Part shown: one piece after another, positions 37,168 to 46,176 of the stretch
Position numbering within the stretch: position 1 is the first letter of the stretch
How the letters are laid out: every line of letters begins with the position of its first letter
Source: Paenibacillus sp. TCA20
Lineage (GTDB): Bacteria > Bacillota > Bacilli > Paenibacillales > Paenibacillaceae
Direction of reading: 5' to 3'
Length of the DNA: 64,000 nucleotides
Assembly (NCBI RefSeq): GCF_000732325.1
Contig: NZ_BBIW01000002.1
Location: 372,007 to 436,006, forward strand
Program-made: the position numbers and the translations under genes
The notes under the pieces: model-generated
What the model was told of the DNA's origin: nothing
Database searches by the model: none
Seen by the model: the letters and a program-made list of their open reading frames with translations, nothing else

Positions 37168-38502
37168 TTAAGATATATGTTTATTTCTCTTCATTAACCG
37201 GGCTATACTCAGATCTGCTTCTCTCAGCACAATGCCCCTGTCAATGGTCTTGACCATACGGTTCTCAAGAACAATCTGGCCATCAATAATGACGGTATCT
37301 ACATTGCTTCGTGTGGCTGAATATACGACACGGGAATAGATATCAACCTCATGGGATGGAAACGTATGAAAATCATTTAAATCGAGCAGAACCAGGTCTG
37401 CCTTCTTCCCAACCTCAAGGCTGCCGATCTCTTTGGCCAGACCAAGCACTTCAGCACCGCCCATCGTAGCCATACGAAGCACTGTCCTTGCGTCCATGAC
37501 CGTCGGTCCATGCTCTACTTTATGAATAAGAGCTGTATATCGCATCTCCTGGAACATATCCAGATTGTTATTGCATGGAGCACCGTCCGCTCCGATGCCC
37601 ACATGAACCTGCCGGTTCAGCAGATCGGGTATGTCAGCGATGCCGGAGGACAGCTTCATATTTGAGCCAGGACAATGCGTTACCTTGACATCACGCTTGC
37701 GTATAATCTCCTTCTCTTCCTCACTTAGCCACACACAATGTGCAAGAATGAGCCGTTGATTCGCGAGCCCAATATGATCTAGATATACGACGTTGCGCAT
37801 GCCCCGTTCATTCTCGACAAGCTCAATCTCGCCCCGATTCTCGGAGGCATGGGTGTGCACCTTCACATTATATTGTGCCGACAGATCACGAACCTCGGTT
37901 AGAAGCTCCTCTGTACAAGAGACAACAAATCTCGGGCAAAAGGCATATTGAATTCTTCCTCCACCAAAGCCGTTCCATTTCTCAAGCAAAGCAACGCTCT
38001 GCTGCAAGGAATCCGCAGTTGTCTCTTGCAGTGGCAGCGGCACTTCATCACCATGATCCATCATGACCTTTCCGGAGAGGGCCCTGATTCCACTCTGTGC
38101 AATGGCTTGAAAGGCCGATTCCGTATGATGAACCGTCTCCATATCCAGAATGGTGGTTGTGCCGCTCGCTATGAGTTCGCCCAGCCCGAGCAGAGCAGAG
38201 TAATAGACCGACTCCTCATCGTGTGCTGCTTCCAGCGGCCAGATCCGCTTGCGAAGCCAATCCATGAGCTCCAGATCGTCTGCCCTTCCGCGGAACAACG
38301 TCTGGCATAAGTGGATATGAGTTTGTATAAATCCGGGCAGAAGTGCTCTGCCGCCCGCTTCAATGATGCGGTCCGCGGTAACATCAATGCTGGAAGCAAT
38401 TTCTTTGATCCGGTTATCTTCTATTAATAAATCACCTATCAGCACTTCTTCATTCGGATTCATGGTGACGATTTGAGCCCCTTTAATGAGGATCGTTCCC
38501 AT
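37168..38502 (-). CDS. TrzA/ATZ-type amidohydrolase, purine or 5-deoxyadenosine deaminase-like
   Basis: 444 residues from ATG 38502, 7 nt after AGGGAGG; a longer in-frame start lacks a site. The metal site is LPGFIQTHIHLCQ (HxH), HTHASENRGE (His and catalytic Glu), LAHCVW and IGADGAPCNNN (Asp). The family includes 5'-deoxyadenosine, SAH/MTA, guanine and hydroxyatrazine deaminases. The LFRG and GAPCNNNLDMFQEMR pattern is most like the 5'-deoxyadenosine/SAH deaminase group. Its position between xanthine dehydrogenase and allantoin genes suggests deamination of a purine (for example guanine to xanthine) feeding the operon. Confidence 0.8.
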   Translation of the reverse strand: MGTILIKGAQIVTMNPNEEVLIGDLLIEDNRIKEIASSIDVTADRIIEAGGRALLPGFIQTHIHLCQTLFRGRADDLELMDWLRKRIWPLEAAHDEESVYYSALLGLGELIASGTTTILDMETVHHTESAFQAIAQSGIRALSGKVMMDHGDEVPLPLQETTADSLQQSVALLEKWNGFGGGRIQYAFCPRFVVSCTEELLTEVRDLSAQYNVKVHTHASENRGEIELVENERGMRNVVYLDHIGLANQRLILAHCVWLSEEEKEIIRKRDVKVTHCPGSNMKLSSGIADIPDLLNRQVHVGIGADGAPCNNNLDMFQEMRYTALIHKVEHGPTVMDARTVLRMATMGGAEVLGLAKEIGSLEVGKKADLVLLDLNDFHTFPSHEVDIYSRVVYSATRSNVDTVIIDGQIVLENRMVKTIDRGIVLREADLSIARLMKRNKHIS

Positions 38503-38567
38503 ATGACGACCTCCCTTGATCAAGATTCAAATGTGTACAGGTGCTCTTCACGATTACATGTGTTCTC

Positions 38568-40163
38568 CTACCAGCCGATGGCAGCTCCGTCGCCGCGCGG
38601 ATCAGCAGCCCCGCTGCGCAATCCGTTCTCTTGAATTAAAATTCCCTGGGCCTGCCCCATCAGATCGTCCCATGGACCAAGAGGCCGTACTTTATGTCCC
38701 ATCTCTTCGAGTTCATTCAATATTACATCATCAAACCGCTGCTCCAGCTTCAGCTCATCCCCCTCTTCTCCCCAAGTGCGCCCATACACCCAGCGAGGCA
38801 GGCTGATCGCCTCTTGAACAGACAAGTTGTAATCCAGCACAGCCGTAAGGAGTGACAGCTGGGTTTGCGGCTGACCTTCACCGCCTTGAGTCCCTAACAG
38901 CAAGTACGGTTTCCCGTCTTTGAATACCATTCCAGGCATCAAGGTGTGGAAGGAGCGCTTGGCTGGTTCCAGTACATTCGCTTCACTTGGATCCAGAGAG
39001 AAGAAGGAGCCTCTGTTCTGCAAAACGATACCGGTTCCTTCTGCCATATATGCTGAGCCAAAATCGAAATAGAGACTTTGAATGAAGGATACCGCGTTCC
39101 CTTCGTGATCCACTACCGCTGCATAGGCTGTATCCTGCCCCATGGCTTTGGACAGTGTCGGCTCCGCCCTATTCGGATGCTGTTCAATCTCCTGCCATAG
39201 CTTATCGGCATATGGCTTAGACAATAATTCCTCAAGAGGAATCTCTCTGAAATCCGGGTCTGTTAGATATCGATCACGATCACGGAATGCCTTCTTCGTC
39301 ACTTCAGTCATGAGATGGTAATAAGTGCTGGAAATGCGCTCAACTGAGGATACTTCTGTATGCTCAAGCATGTTCAGCATCATCAATACGGAGAAGCCTT
39401 GTGAATTCGGAGGCATTTGATAGACTTCGTAACCTCGATAACCCGTAGATACAGGAGTTACCCATTCCCCGGTATGATTCTCGAAATCTTCTTTTTGCAA
39501 AAAACCGCCATCCTTCTTCACCGCATTCGTAATCTGTTCTGCAAGCCCCCCTTTATAGAAGACGTCCTTCCCCCCGCTTTGCAGCAATTTAAGCGATGCG
39601 GCCAGCTCTTGCTGAATAAGAATGTCGCCTTCCTTGAGCAGTTCTCCATCCTTCAAAAAGACGGACGCTAGTCCTTGATCCGCTCGAATAAACTGCTCAT
39701 CCTTGATGAGCCATTCTCTTAAGTTGCGAGATACCGGACAGCCGTGCTCCGCATAGAAGACGGCAGGAGCGAGCAGGTCGGACCAGGACAGCTTCCCGAA
39801 CTTCTGGGATACTTCCCACCATGCATCCACCATCCCCGGTACAGTTAACGCACTCAGCACACCGCGCTGTGGAATGGATCGAAGCTGCATCTGTTCAAAC
39901 ATTTCTCTGGTCAGCATGGCTGGTGAGCGGCCTGAACCGTTGTATCCGGACAGCTCTCCTGATGCTGCGTTGTAAGTTAGAAAAAAAGAATCGCCGCCCA
40001 GACCGGTCATATGGGGATAAACGACAGCCAGCGCAGCACTTACTGCAATCGCCGCATCATAAGCATTACCGCCATCAGCGAGCATTCTTGCGCCCGCACT
40101 GCTGGCTAGATAATGTGGTGAGGTAACCATGACTTCCATACCTACAGGCATTTGATTCAGCAT
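38568..40163 (-). CDS. Gamma-glutamyltransferase-like Ntn hydrolase (YwrD/HpxW type)
   Basis: 531 residues of the Ggt superfamily, cytoplasmic (no signal peptide). The autocatalytic cleavage site is before Thr in GQDTAYAAVVDHEGNAVS. The GTQGGEGQPQ region supplies the oxyanion and product-binding Gly residues. It resembles B. subtilis YwrD rather than secreted Ggt. Its start overlaps the end of pucG by 7 nt and uses AAGGAGGG, so it is firmly in the purine operon. A homologous enzyme, Klebsiella HpxW, is an oxamate amidohydrolase of allantoin breakdown; that role is an inference here, and a genuine gamma-glutamyl hydrolase is the alternative. Confidence 0.82.
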   Translation of the reverse strand: MLNQMPVGMEVMVTSPHYLASSAGARMLADGGNAYDAAIAVSAALAVVYPHMTGLGGDSFFLTYNAASGELSGYNGSGRSPAMLTREMFEQMQLRSIPQRGVLSALTVPGMVDAWWEVSQKFGKLSWSDLLAPAVFYAEHGCPVSRNLREWLIKDEQFIRADQGLASVFLKDGELLKEGDILIQQELAASLKLLQSGGKDVFYKGGLAEQITNAVKKDGGFLQKEDFENHTGEWVTPVSTGYRGYEVYQMPPNSQGFSVLMMLNMLEHTEVSSVERISSTYYHLMTEVTKKAFRDRDRYLTDPDFREIPLEELLSKPYADKLWQEIEQHPNRAEPTLSKAMGQDTAYAAVVDHEGNAVSFIQSLYFDFGSAYMAEGTGIVLQNRGSFFSLDPSEANVLEPAKRSFHTLMPGMVFKDGKPYLLLGTQGGEGQPQTQLSLLTAVLDYNLSVQEAISLPRWVYGRTWGEEGDELKLEQRFDDVILNELEEMGHKVRPLGPWDDLMGQAQGILIQENGLRSGAADPRGDGAAIGW

Positions 40164-41410
40164 GAAATTCCCTCCTTATTGACCACAGAGTAGACATCCA
40201 GTGCGGCCTGCACCGCTTCACCAGCCGGCAAGCGATATCCTTCACGGATCAGGACAGCCTCCAGTGCGCCTAAGGTGTGGAGCACATTTTTCTGATTACA
40301 GCTGAAGCCCATCGTTCCGATTCTCCATATTTTCCCCTTCAACGGGCCGAACGAACTTGCGATCTCGATTCCGAAGTCATGCAGCAATCTGCTGCGAACC
40401 GCTTCTCCATCAATACCCTCTGGGATATTAATACAAGTTACGCAAGTAAGCTTGCTCTCTTCATTACCGAACAAGGTGAGTCCCATTCCTTTAACGCCCT
40501 GCACGAGCGCTCTAGCATTTAGCTCATGTCTCAAGAATCTGGCTTCCAGACCTTCTTCGAGCAGGATTCGGAGTCCTTCATGAAGAGCATATAGCATGGA
40601 TGTCGCTTCTGTATGATGATTCAGCCTTGCAGCACTCCAGTAATCCTGAATCTGGCTCAGATCAAAATAGTTGCTTCGAATCATCTGTCCATCATTCGCA
40701 AGTTCAACATTAGCCGGGTCTCTGAGTCCACGCTCAACCCTTTTACGGGACAGGAGCTTACGCTCAATTCGGTCATTATAAGTAATCGGAGCCATACCGG
40801 AAGGAACAGAGATACACTTCTGTGTACCTCCCATAACCGCATCGAGCATCCAGTTATCGGTCTCGACCGGTACTCCGCCAATGGTAGCGACCGCATCAAC
40901 AACTAGGAGAATATCCAGCTCCCTGCACGTTCGACCTATCTCGGCAAGCGGCTGCATCTGCCCTGTCGAGGTCTCTCCATGCACCATCGCTACGATACCG
41001 GGCTTATGCTCATGAATGGCCTCAATCACCGTCTCTGGATCAAACACACCGCCCCACTCTGTCTCGATGTGAACGACGTCTGCCCCGCAGCGCTCCGCAA
41101 TTTCAACCAGCAGGTGCCCGAATCGGCCATAGATCGGTACCAGCACTTTATCTCCAGGCTGTATAATGCTTACAAGTACAGCTTCGAGTCCGGATCTGGA
41201 TGTACCGTCTACCGGATAGCTCCACTGGTTATTCGTTTGAAATACATCCCTGACGAGCTCCATTGTTTCATTCATTAAGGACGTAAATTCGGGATCAAAT
41301 TGACCCAATATAGGAAATGACATGGCTCGGAGCACACGCGGATCTACTTCCACGGGCCCTGGCGTCATAATTGTTCGAAGTGAAGGGTTTAGCTCCTTAT
41401 ATTTCTTCAT
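40157..41410 (-). CDS. pucG: (S)-ureidoglycine-glyoxylate / alanine-glyoxylate-type aminotransferase
   Basis: 417 residues from ATG 41410, 7 nt after GGGGG. A longer in-frame ORF upstream overlaps pucF and lacks family similarity. It is a class V PLP aminotransferase, with MTPGPVEVDPRVLRAM at the N terminus, VHGETSTG, LLVVDAVATIGG (PLP-pocket Asp) and the Schiff-base Lys in MGGTQKCISVPSG. In B. subtilis PucG transfers the ureidoglycine amino group to glyoxylate, giving glycine. It starts within the last codons of pucF (14-nt overlap). Confidence 0.9.
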   Translation of the reverse strand: MKKYKELNPSLRTIMTPGPVEVDPRVLRAMSFPILGQFDPEFTSLMNETMELVRDVFQTNNQWSYPVDGTSRSGLEAVLVSIIQPGDKVLVPIYGRFGHLLVEIAERCGADVVHIETEWGGVFDPETVIEAIHEHKPGIVAMVHGETSTGQMQPLAEIGRTCRELDILLVVDAVATIGGVPVETDNWMLDAVMGGTQKCISVPSGMAPITYNDRIERKLLSRKRVERGLRDPANVELANDGQMIRSNYFDLSQIQDYWSAARLNHHTEATSMLYALHEGLRILLEEGLEARFLRHELNARALVQGVKGMGLTLFGNEESKLTCVTCINIPEGIDGEAVRSRLLHDFGIEIASSFGPLKGKIWRIGTMGFSCNQKNVLHTLGALEAVLIREGYRLPAGEAVQAALDVYSVVNKEGISC

Positions 41411-42695
41411 CTGTCTTCCCCCTGTAGCCATATTGATGCAGCAGCTCAATGAGCACTTTAAATCCTTGGTCAATCTGTTCGCGTGACGTATACTCCAGTG
41501 GATTATGACTGATGCCGTCCTTGCTTGGCACAAAGATCATGGCAACATCGCATATGCTCGCAAAGATTTGAGCATCATGTCCGGCTCCACTTGGCATTTT
41601 CCGATAACTGAGCCCTAATCGCTCACATATTTCTACGGTGTTCTCTACCCATGCCGGATTCATTGGCGTCGGTTCAACAGACAGATGCTCCTCTGAACTG
41701 GCAATTAGCTCATAAGAATCTGCAATCGTGTGAATTCGTTGTAGGATGAGCTCTGTAAATTCGTTAAGGATAACTTGATCCGTATGTCGGATATCCAATG
41801 TAAACTCCACCGTTCCCGGCACCACATTTACAGCTCCAGGAAATACTTCTACATTGCCTACGGTTGCTACCAGCGGATCCCCATAAGTAATCGCCAGCTT
41901 CCTTATTTCGCTGATCATCTCGGCTGCACCAGCCAGAGCATCCTTCCGATAGGACATCGGTGTCGTGCCTGCATGATTGGCCTCACCTTGAACCGTGATA
42001 TCAATTCGTTTCTGCCCAACAATTCCAGTTACGACGCCAATGGATGTATTCGTTCGCTCCAGTACTGAACCCTGTTCGATGTGAAGCTCCACATAACCGG
42101 CAGGTGCCTGAATTTCAGAAGTATGACCTGAATCAGGACCAAATCCCGCCGCTTCAGCAGCCTGCTGCAATGTGATTCCTTCTGCATCTTTAAGCCCTCC
42201 GGCTGCAGCCCAGCTGCTAAGCCCTGTGACGCTCCTTGATCCCCAAAAAGCAAAAGGAAATCGGCTGCCCTCTTCTTCACTGAGTGATAAGGCAACCAGC
42301 GAACGACTTGGTTCTCCGTAGGTTTCTTTCAAATACAATAATGCAGCTATACCTGCTGCGACACCCAGCGCACCATCAAACTTGCCGCCAGATTGAACCG
42401 TATCAATATGAGAGCCTGTATACAGCGGAGCATCATTCCCTGTTCCCTGAAGGCATCCATATAGATTGCCCGCTTCATCAAATGAAACGCCCAGCCCTCG
42501 TTCCTGCATGAATGCCGCCAAATGATGCTGGGCTCTCAGCCAGGCGGGAGAGTACAGCAGTCTGGTGCACCCCCCCGCCTCACTGGCGGACATTTCTTCG
42601 AGATCATCCAGCAGTTTATGTAGAAGAGTTGAATATGCCTCGAACGCTTCGTCTTGAAGCAGCGGCATTGATGTAATATCAGCGGAATCAGGCAT
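41397..42695 (-). CDS. pucF: Allantoate amidohydrolase, M20 family
   Basis: 432 residues. Metal ligands are in TGSHIDTVQSGGKFDG (His, Asp), SLSEEEGSRFP (Glu) and LHIEQGSVLE (His). A C-terminal His is in KDGISHNPLEYTS. This matches the allantoate amidohydrolase/ureidoglycolate branch of M20 enzymes, which cleaves allantoate to ureidoglycine, ammonia and CO2. It overlaps pucH by 8 nt and pucG by 14 nt, giving tight translational coupling. Confidence 0.92.
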   Translation of the reverse strand: MPDSADITSMPLLQDEAFEAYSTLLHKLLDDLEEMSASEAGGCTRLLYSPAWLRAQHHLAAFMQERGLGVSFDEAGNLYGCLQGTGNDAPLYTGSHIDTVQSGGKFDGALGVAAGIAALLYLKETYGEPSRSLVALSLSEEEGSRFPFAFWGSRSVTGLSSWAAAGGLKDAEGITLQQAAEAAGFGPDSGHTSEIQAPAGYVELHIEQGSVLERTNTSIGVVTGIVGQKRIDITVQGEANHAGTTPMSYRKDALAGAAEMISEIRKLAITYGDPLVATVGNVEVFPGAVNVVPGTVEFTLDIRHTDQVILNEFTELILQRIHTIADSYELIASSEEHLSVEPTPMNPAWVENTVEICERLGLSYRKMPSGAGHDAQIFASICDVAMIFVPSKDGISHNPLEYTSREQIDQGFKVLIELLHQYGYRGKTDEEI

Positions 42696-44100
42696 ACCTA
42701 TCTCCCCCTTTGCTTGCTAATGTCGTCCTTACTCCAGCCGCAATGAATCTTCCCGGCTTCTGCTCTATTAATCCTGTAACATCATTGTAGACGAGAATGC
42801 CGCGGCTGAATGTACCTTTAATTCTACATGAGAAGCTTCTGTTCATATAGGGCGACTGCGGATGCCTGTACCGAATATCCTGTTCGGTAAGGACATAACC
42901 TTGATTAAAATCAATGATCGCGAAGTCTGCATCCTTGCCGATCTGTATTTCACCCTTGGTTCCAGCGAGTCCGAACCTTTTTGCCGGATTTGCTGAGAGC
43001 AATCTTGCCATCGTCGTCAGCGGAATACCTCTCTTCACGTACCCTTCATCGAGCATTAGTAGTAACGTGCTCTGGGCACCAGCAATACCTCCCCATATCT
43101 CAAAGAAGTTATCGGTTTCTTTCATAGATGGCAGGCACGGTGAATGATCCGAGGCAATGAGATCAATCTGTTCATCTTCTATCGCTTCCCACAGCTGTTC
43201 CTGCTCGATTAAGTTTCGCAGCGGTGGTGCGCACTTCGCAATGGCTCCAAGCTCAAGCACGTCCTCCTCGGTTAATACCAGGTAATGGGGACATGTCTCT
43301 ACCGTGACATCCAGCCCGTCTATCTTGGCCGTCTGTATTAGCTCAACGGCTCGCCGGGTGCTGATATGTACAAAGTGAAGTGGACATCCGGTCTCTTTGG
43401 CATACACAAGAGCTCTTTGAACAGCTTCGATCTCCGCTTCTGGTGGACGCGAGTCCAAGTAATCCCTAGCACTGACATGCCCCCGCGATTGCTTGGCATA
43501 AGATAATGCGCTCGTCATCTCATCACTCTCTGCATGAAGTGCCAGCACTCCTCCGATCTCGGCAATGCGTTCCATCCCCTTAATCAGCGTCTGATCATTC
43601 GCTCGTGTAAAGATTTCTTCTCCTTCTCCACCTGGCTCAGACATAAAAGCCTTGAAGCCGGCTGCACCCGCGTCCGCAAGAGGTGCCAGCTCTTCGAGAT
43701 TATCTTGAACCAGCCCTCCCCAAAATGCATAATCCACATAGCTGTGACCCTTCGCCCGCGCCCCCTTCATCTCCCAGCCGCGCATCGTTGTCGTCGGAGG
43801 CACACCATTGAGCGGCATATCAATATAGGTTGTAATCCCCCCCACAGCCAGGGATGCAGAGCCTGTCTCGAATCCTTCCCATGAATCCAGTCCCGGTTCA
43901 TTAAAATGGACATGCGCATCAATAGCTCCCGGCATAACGACAAGGTCCGTTGCGTCATATATCGTCGTATCCCCATCTGGAATCAGTTGTGGCTCAATCG
44001 CAACAATGACACCTTCATTAATGCCGATATCCATTTTCTCTACTCCATGCGGCAAGACGATATGACCGCCTTGGATAATGACCTCATAATTTGATTTCAT
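42688..44100 (-). CDS. pucH: Allantoinase
   Basis: 470 residues of the cyclic amidohydrolase (AllB/dihydroorotase-like) family. The dinuclear metal site is visible: AIDAHVHFNEPG (HxH), the carbamylated Lys in GFKAFMSEPGG, ALHAESDEM, FVHISTRRA and IASDHSPC (Asp). It hydrolyses allantoin to allantoate. RBS GGGAGGG lies before ATG 44100. It is 60 nt downstream of pucM. Confidence 0.94.
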   Translation of the reverse strand: MKSNYEVIIQGGHIVLPHGVEKMDIGINEGVIVAIEPQLIPDGDTTIYDATDLVVMPGAIDAHVHFNEPGLDSWEGFETGSASLAVGGITTYIDMPLNGVPPTTTMRGWEMKGARAKGHSYVDYAFWGGLVQDNLEELAPLADAGAAGFKAFMSEPGGEGEEIFTRANDQTLIKGMERIAEIGGVLALHAESDEMTSALSYAKQSRGHVSARDYLDSRPPEAEIEAVQRALVYAKETGCPLHFVHISTRRAVELIQTAKIDGLDVTVETCPHYLVLTEEDVLELGAIAKCAPPLRNLIEQEQLWEAIEDEQIDLIASDHSPCLPSMKETDNFFEIWGGIAGAQSTLLLMLDEGYVKRGIPLTTMARLLSANPAKRFGLAGTKGEIQIGKDADFAIIDFNQGYVLTEQDIRYRHPQSPYMNRSFSCRIKGTFSRGILVYNDVTGLIEQKPGRFIAAGVRTTLASKGGDRYA

Positions 44101-44160
44101 CAGAAGCCCTCCCTTGTAGACGCATAGCTTATCTATAGCTGAGGCATCTGCGTTCTTATA

Positions 44161-44517
44161 CTAACTCCCTCTATAAGTGCTGTAGCCTCCAGGTGCAACC
44201 AGCAGTGGAACATGATAATGCTCCTCATCGTTTGCGACGTCGAATCGCAGCGGGATCACATCCCAGATTGAGCGGATTCCCGTTTCATTCAAAAACGATT
44301 CAAAATACTCCCCTGCATGAAACCGCAGCTCATAAGTTCCGGTTGTCAGCTCTCCCTCGAGAAAGGGAGCATCGAGTCTTCCGTCGTCATTCGTTTGAGC
44401 GGATGCTAAATACTTCGCCTCACCTGTACTCTCAATGAAATACAGCTCAACCTTCATACTTCTTCCCGGTATACCTCTGCTTGTGTCCAACACATGGGTC
44501 GTCAGTTTACCCGCCAT
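44161..44517 (-). CDS. pucM: 5-hydroxyisourate hydrolase (transthyretin-related)
   Basis: 118 residues, standard for the family. The N-terminal LTTHVLDTSRGIPGRSM carries the catalytic His, NDDGRLDAP the Arg, and the protein ends in the diagnostic YSTYRGS tail (YRGS motif). It hydrolyses 5-hydroxyisourate made by the uricase encoded immediately upstream; the stop of uricase and start of pucM share a base. Confidence 0.95.
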   Translation of the reverse strand: MAGKLTTHVLDTSRGIPGRSMKVELYFIESTGEAKYLASAQTNDDGRLDAPFLEGELTTGTYELRFHAGEYFESFLNETGIRSIWDVIPLRFDVANDEEHYHVPLLVAPGGYSTYRGS

Positions 44518-45500
44518 TATATACTTCCTGCTTCTTGAGGCTTGTTCTCATAAGCAGCAAGGTCCTCCTGCGTCATCGAGAAGCCTTGGAAGCCATAAGG
44601 TGGACGCGGTTCAGTAAATACGGAGCCCGGACCTTCATCTACAGTTTCTACGATCGTTTCCCACGTACGGTTGTTGGACTCAAACGATACTTCCTCCAGC
44701 TGACTGAAGTTTTTCAGAATACGAAGGCCGATCAGATATATTAGATATTGAATGGATGGAGAGTTATTCTCATGAAACACGGTTGCTGCAATATCGCGGA
44801 TCTGTTCTGCATCAACGTAGCTGTCACGGGTATCATCAAGTCCGTCTGCCGGATTCTTGTATTTCCAATGGATATCGAGGAAGATAAACAGCGGTCTGTC
44901 AGAGGTTTCAGGTAAAGTTGTATATTCATCGCGGACAAAACCTGCGAATCCGCTGCCTTTCACTTTAATCAGGCGCAGATTCTTGACACTGCTCTGGGCA
45001 TAGGATAATTCGATATTCTCGCCGCATCGCTCTACTTCTACAATCGCTCCTGCACTTTCGTTGTGGGAGTACTTGAAGACAAGATTGCTCGGGATATTGC
45101 CATCAGGAGAGCCAACCTGGATATTTTCGAATGGCACTTGTGTAGCGTTCATGCGTACTCCGGTCATCTGCGGGTAGGTTTCAATAAAACGGCGGCTTGC
45201 ATACTCCAAAAATCCTTCTACCGTTGCTCCGGTATAGTGAGCTGCATGTCTTAATATGAAATTTTTCATCGAATCCGTTGCAACAACAAGGGAATTGTCG
45301 CCCTCTGTAAAGGAGGTTAGAAAATCCTCCCCTTTCACCGCGACTTTAATATTCATACCGAACAGCACATTCTCTCTGCCGCGAAAAGGAGATTCCGGAA
45401 TGACCGTTATCCCTGTGAGTGGTTTAGCATAAGAACGGAACACCCACACATCTCCCTTGCCGTAATACATTGTTCTGGAATCCAGCTGGTCTCTTGTCAT
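44517..45500 (-). CDS. pucL: Urate oxidase (uricase), unfused
   Basis: 327 residues from ATG 45500, 8 nt after GGAGAGG; an in-frame ATG at 45539 lies inside the preceding gene. Conserved uricase stretches are YGKGDVWVFRSY, LVVATDSMKNFIL (catalytic Thr-Asp) and RPLFIFLDIHWKY. It oxidises urate to 5-hydroxyisourate using O2. In B. subtilis PucL this domain is fused behind an OHCU decarboxylase domain. Here the two are adjacent separate genes, 5 nt apart, in the same order. Confidence 0.94.
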   Translation of the reverse strand: MTRDQLDSRTMYYGKGDVWVFRSYAKPLTGITVIPESPFRGRENVLFGMNIKVAVKGEDFLTSFTEGDNSLVVATDSMKNFILRHAAHYTGATVEGFLEYASRRFIETYPQMTGVRMNATQVPFENIQVGSPDGNIPSNLVFKYSHNESAGAIVEVERCGENIELSYAQSSVKNLRLIKVKGSGFAGFVRDEYTTLPETSDRPLFIFLDIHWKYKNPADGLDDTRDSYVDAEQIRDIAATVFHENNSPSIQYLIYLIGLRILKNFSQLEEVSFESNNRTWETIVETVDEGPGSVFTEPRPPYGFQGFSMTQEDLAAYENKPQEAGSI

Positions 45501-45505
45501 ATTGA

Positions 45506-46024
45506 TTACCTCTCCTCTTCCATATGTTCTAACATCCATGCTTCAAGCCGATACCAGCTGATACGATATACTTCACGGAGGGCTGTCTCAAACTCCGTCT
45601 CATAGCTGTGATGGACTCGCTCCTTAATCGCTGCGATAATCTCGTCAGAGGATTTCCCCTTCACCGCGATAATGAATGGGAACTTGAAGGTCTGCGTATA
45701 CTTCCGGTTCAATTCAGACAGTACACTATGTTGTACCTCTGATAAGGCTTGGAGCCCGGCGCCGGCTTGTTCTTGGACAGAATGACTGCTCATCGCGATT
45801 CTGGCTCCCAAATCCGGATGTTCTCGCAGAAGGATCAGTTTCCGTTCCGTATCTGCTGATTCGACGACACTTTTCATTTGTTCGTGCAGCTGAGCCATAG
45901 ATGTGAATGGCTTCTTACTGTACGCCTCTTCTGCAACCCAAGACGAATGTTCGAATAACGTGCCGAAGGCTTCTGTGAATTGTTCCTTGGAATAAGAGTT
46001 AACATCATCAATTGATAATTTCAG
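45506..46024 (-). CDS. uraD: OHCU decarboxylase, probable CTG start
   Basis: 172 residues if started at CTG 46024, 6 nt after a perfect GGAGGTGA (46031-46038). The first ATG (45898) would give 130 residues and would cut off FEHSSWVAE, the conserved N-terminal motif of the family, which is encoded in frame upstream together with LSIDDVNSYSKEQFTEAF. The catalytic His lies in LLREHPDLGARIA. The family length is about 165-175, so the CTG form is complete. No ATG, GTG or TTG occurs in frame near the ribosome site. It converts OHCU to S-allantoin. It is the first gene of the 13-gene operon. Confidence 0.88.
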   Translation of the reverse strand: MKLSIDDVNSYSKEQFTEAFGTLFEHSSWVAEEAYSKKPFTSMAQLHEQMKSVVESADTERKLILLREHPDLGARIAMSSHSVQEQAGAGLQALSEVQHSVLSELNRKYTQTFKFPFIIAVKGKSSDEIIAAIKERVHHSYETEFETALREVYRISWYRLEAWMLEHMEEER

Positions 46025-46057
46025 AAAGAATCACCTCCGGATCGAATGTATAAGAGC

Positions 46058-46120
46058 ATTGTAGTGTGGGGAGAGAATATATGACAATATAAATCACGCC
46101 GATTTGTTATATAAAATAAC
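46058..46120 (-). promoter_or_regulatory. Candidate promoter and activator site of the purine operon
   Basis: TTGTCA (46082-46087) and TACAAT (46058-46063) on the minus strand are 18 nt apart, about 40 nt before the uraD start. A dyad GTTAT-N5-ATAAC (46106-46120) lies just upstream of the -35, where a PucR activator could bind. A second dyad, TTGTT-N10-AACAA (46157-46176), abuts the end of pucR. Confidence 0.5.
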
Positions 46121-46176
46121 GCAAGCCATTTCCTTTGTGTCTCGTGCACGTATGGATTGTTACATTTACACAACAA

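Noticed and set aside
38568..40163. Secreted glutathione-degrading gamma-glutamyltranspeptidase
   Set aside because: No signal peptide, YwrD/HpxW-like sequence, and tight coupling to purine genes.
41411..41533. Upstream extension of the PucG reading frame
   Set aside because: It lies entirely inside pucF, has no family similarity, and ATG 41410 follows a good ribosome site.
46106..46120. Zur or Fur box near the purine operon
   Set aside because: GTTAT-N5-ATAAC lacks the TCGTAA or GATAAT cores and the operon has no metal-uptake gene.
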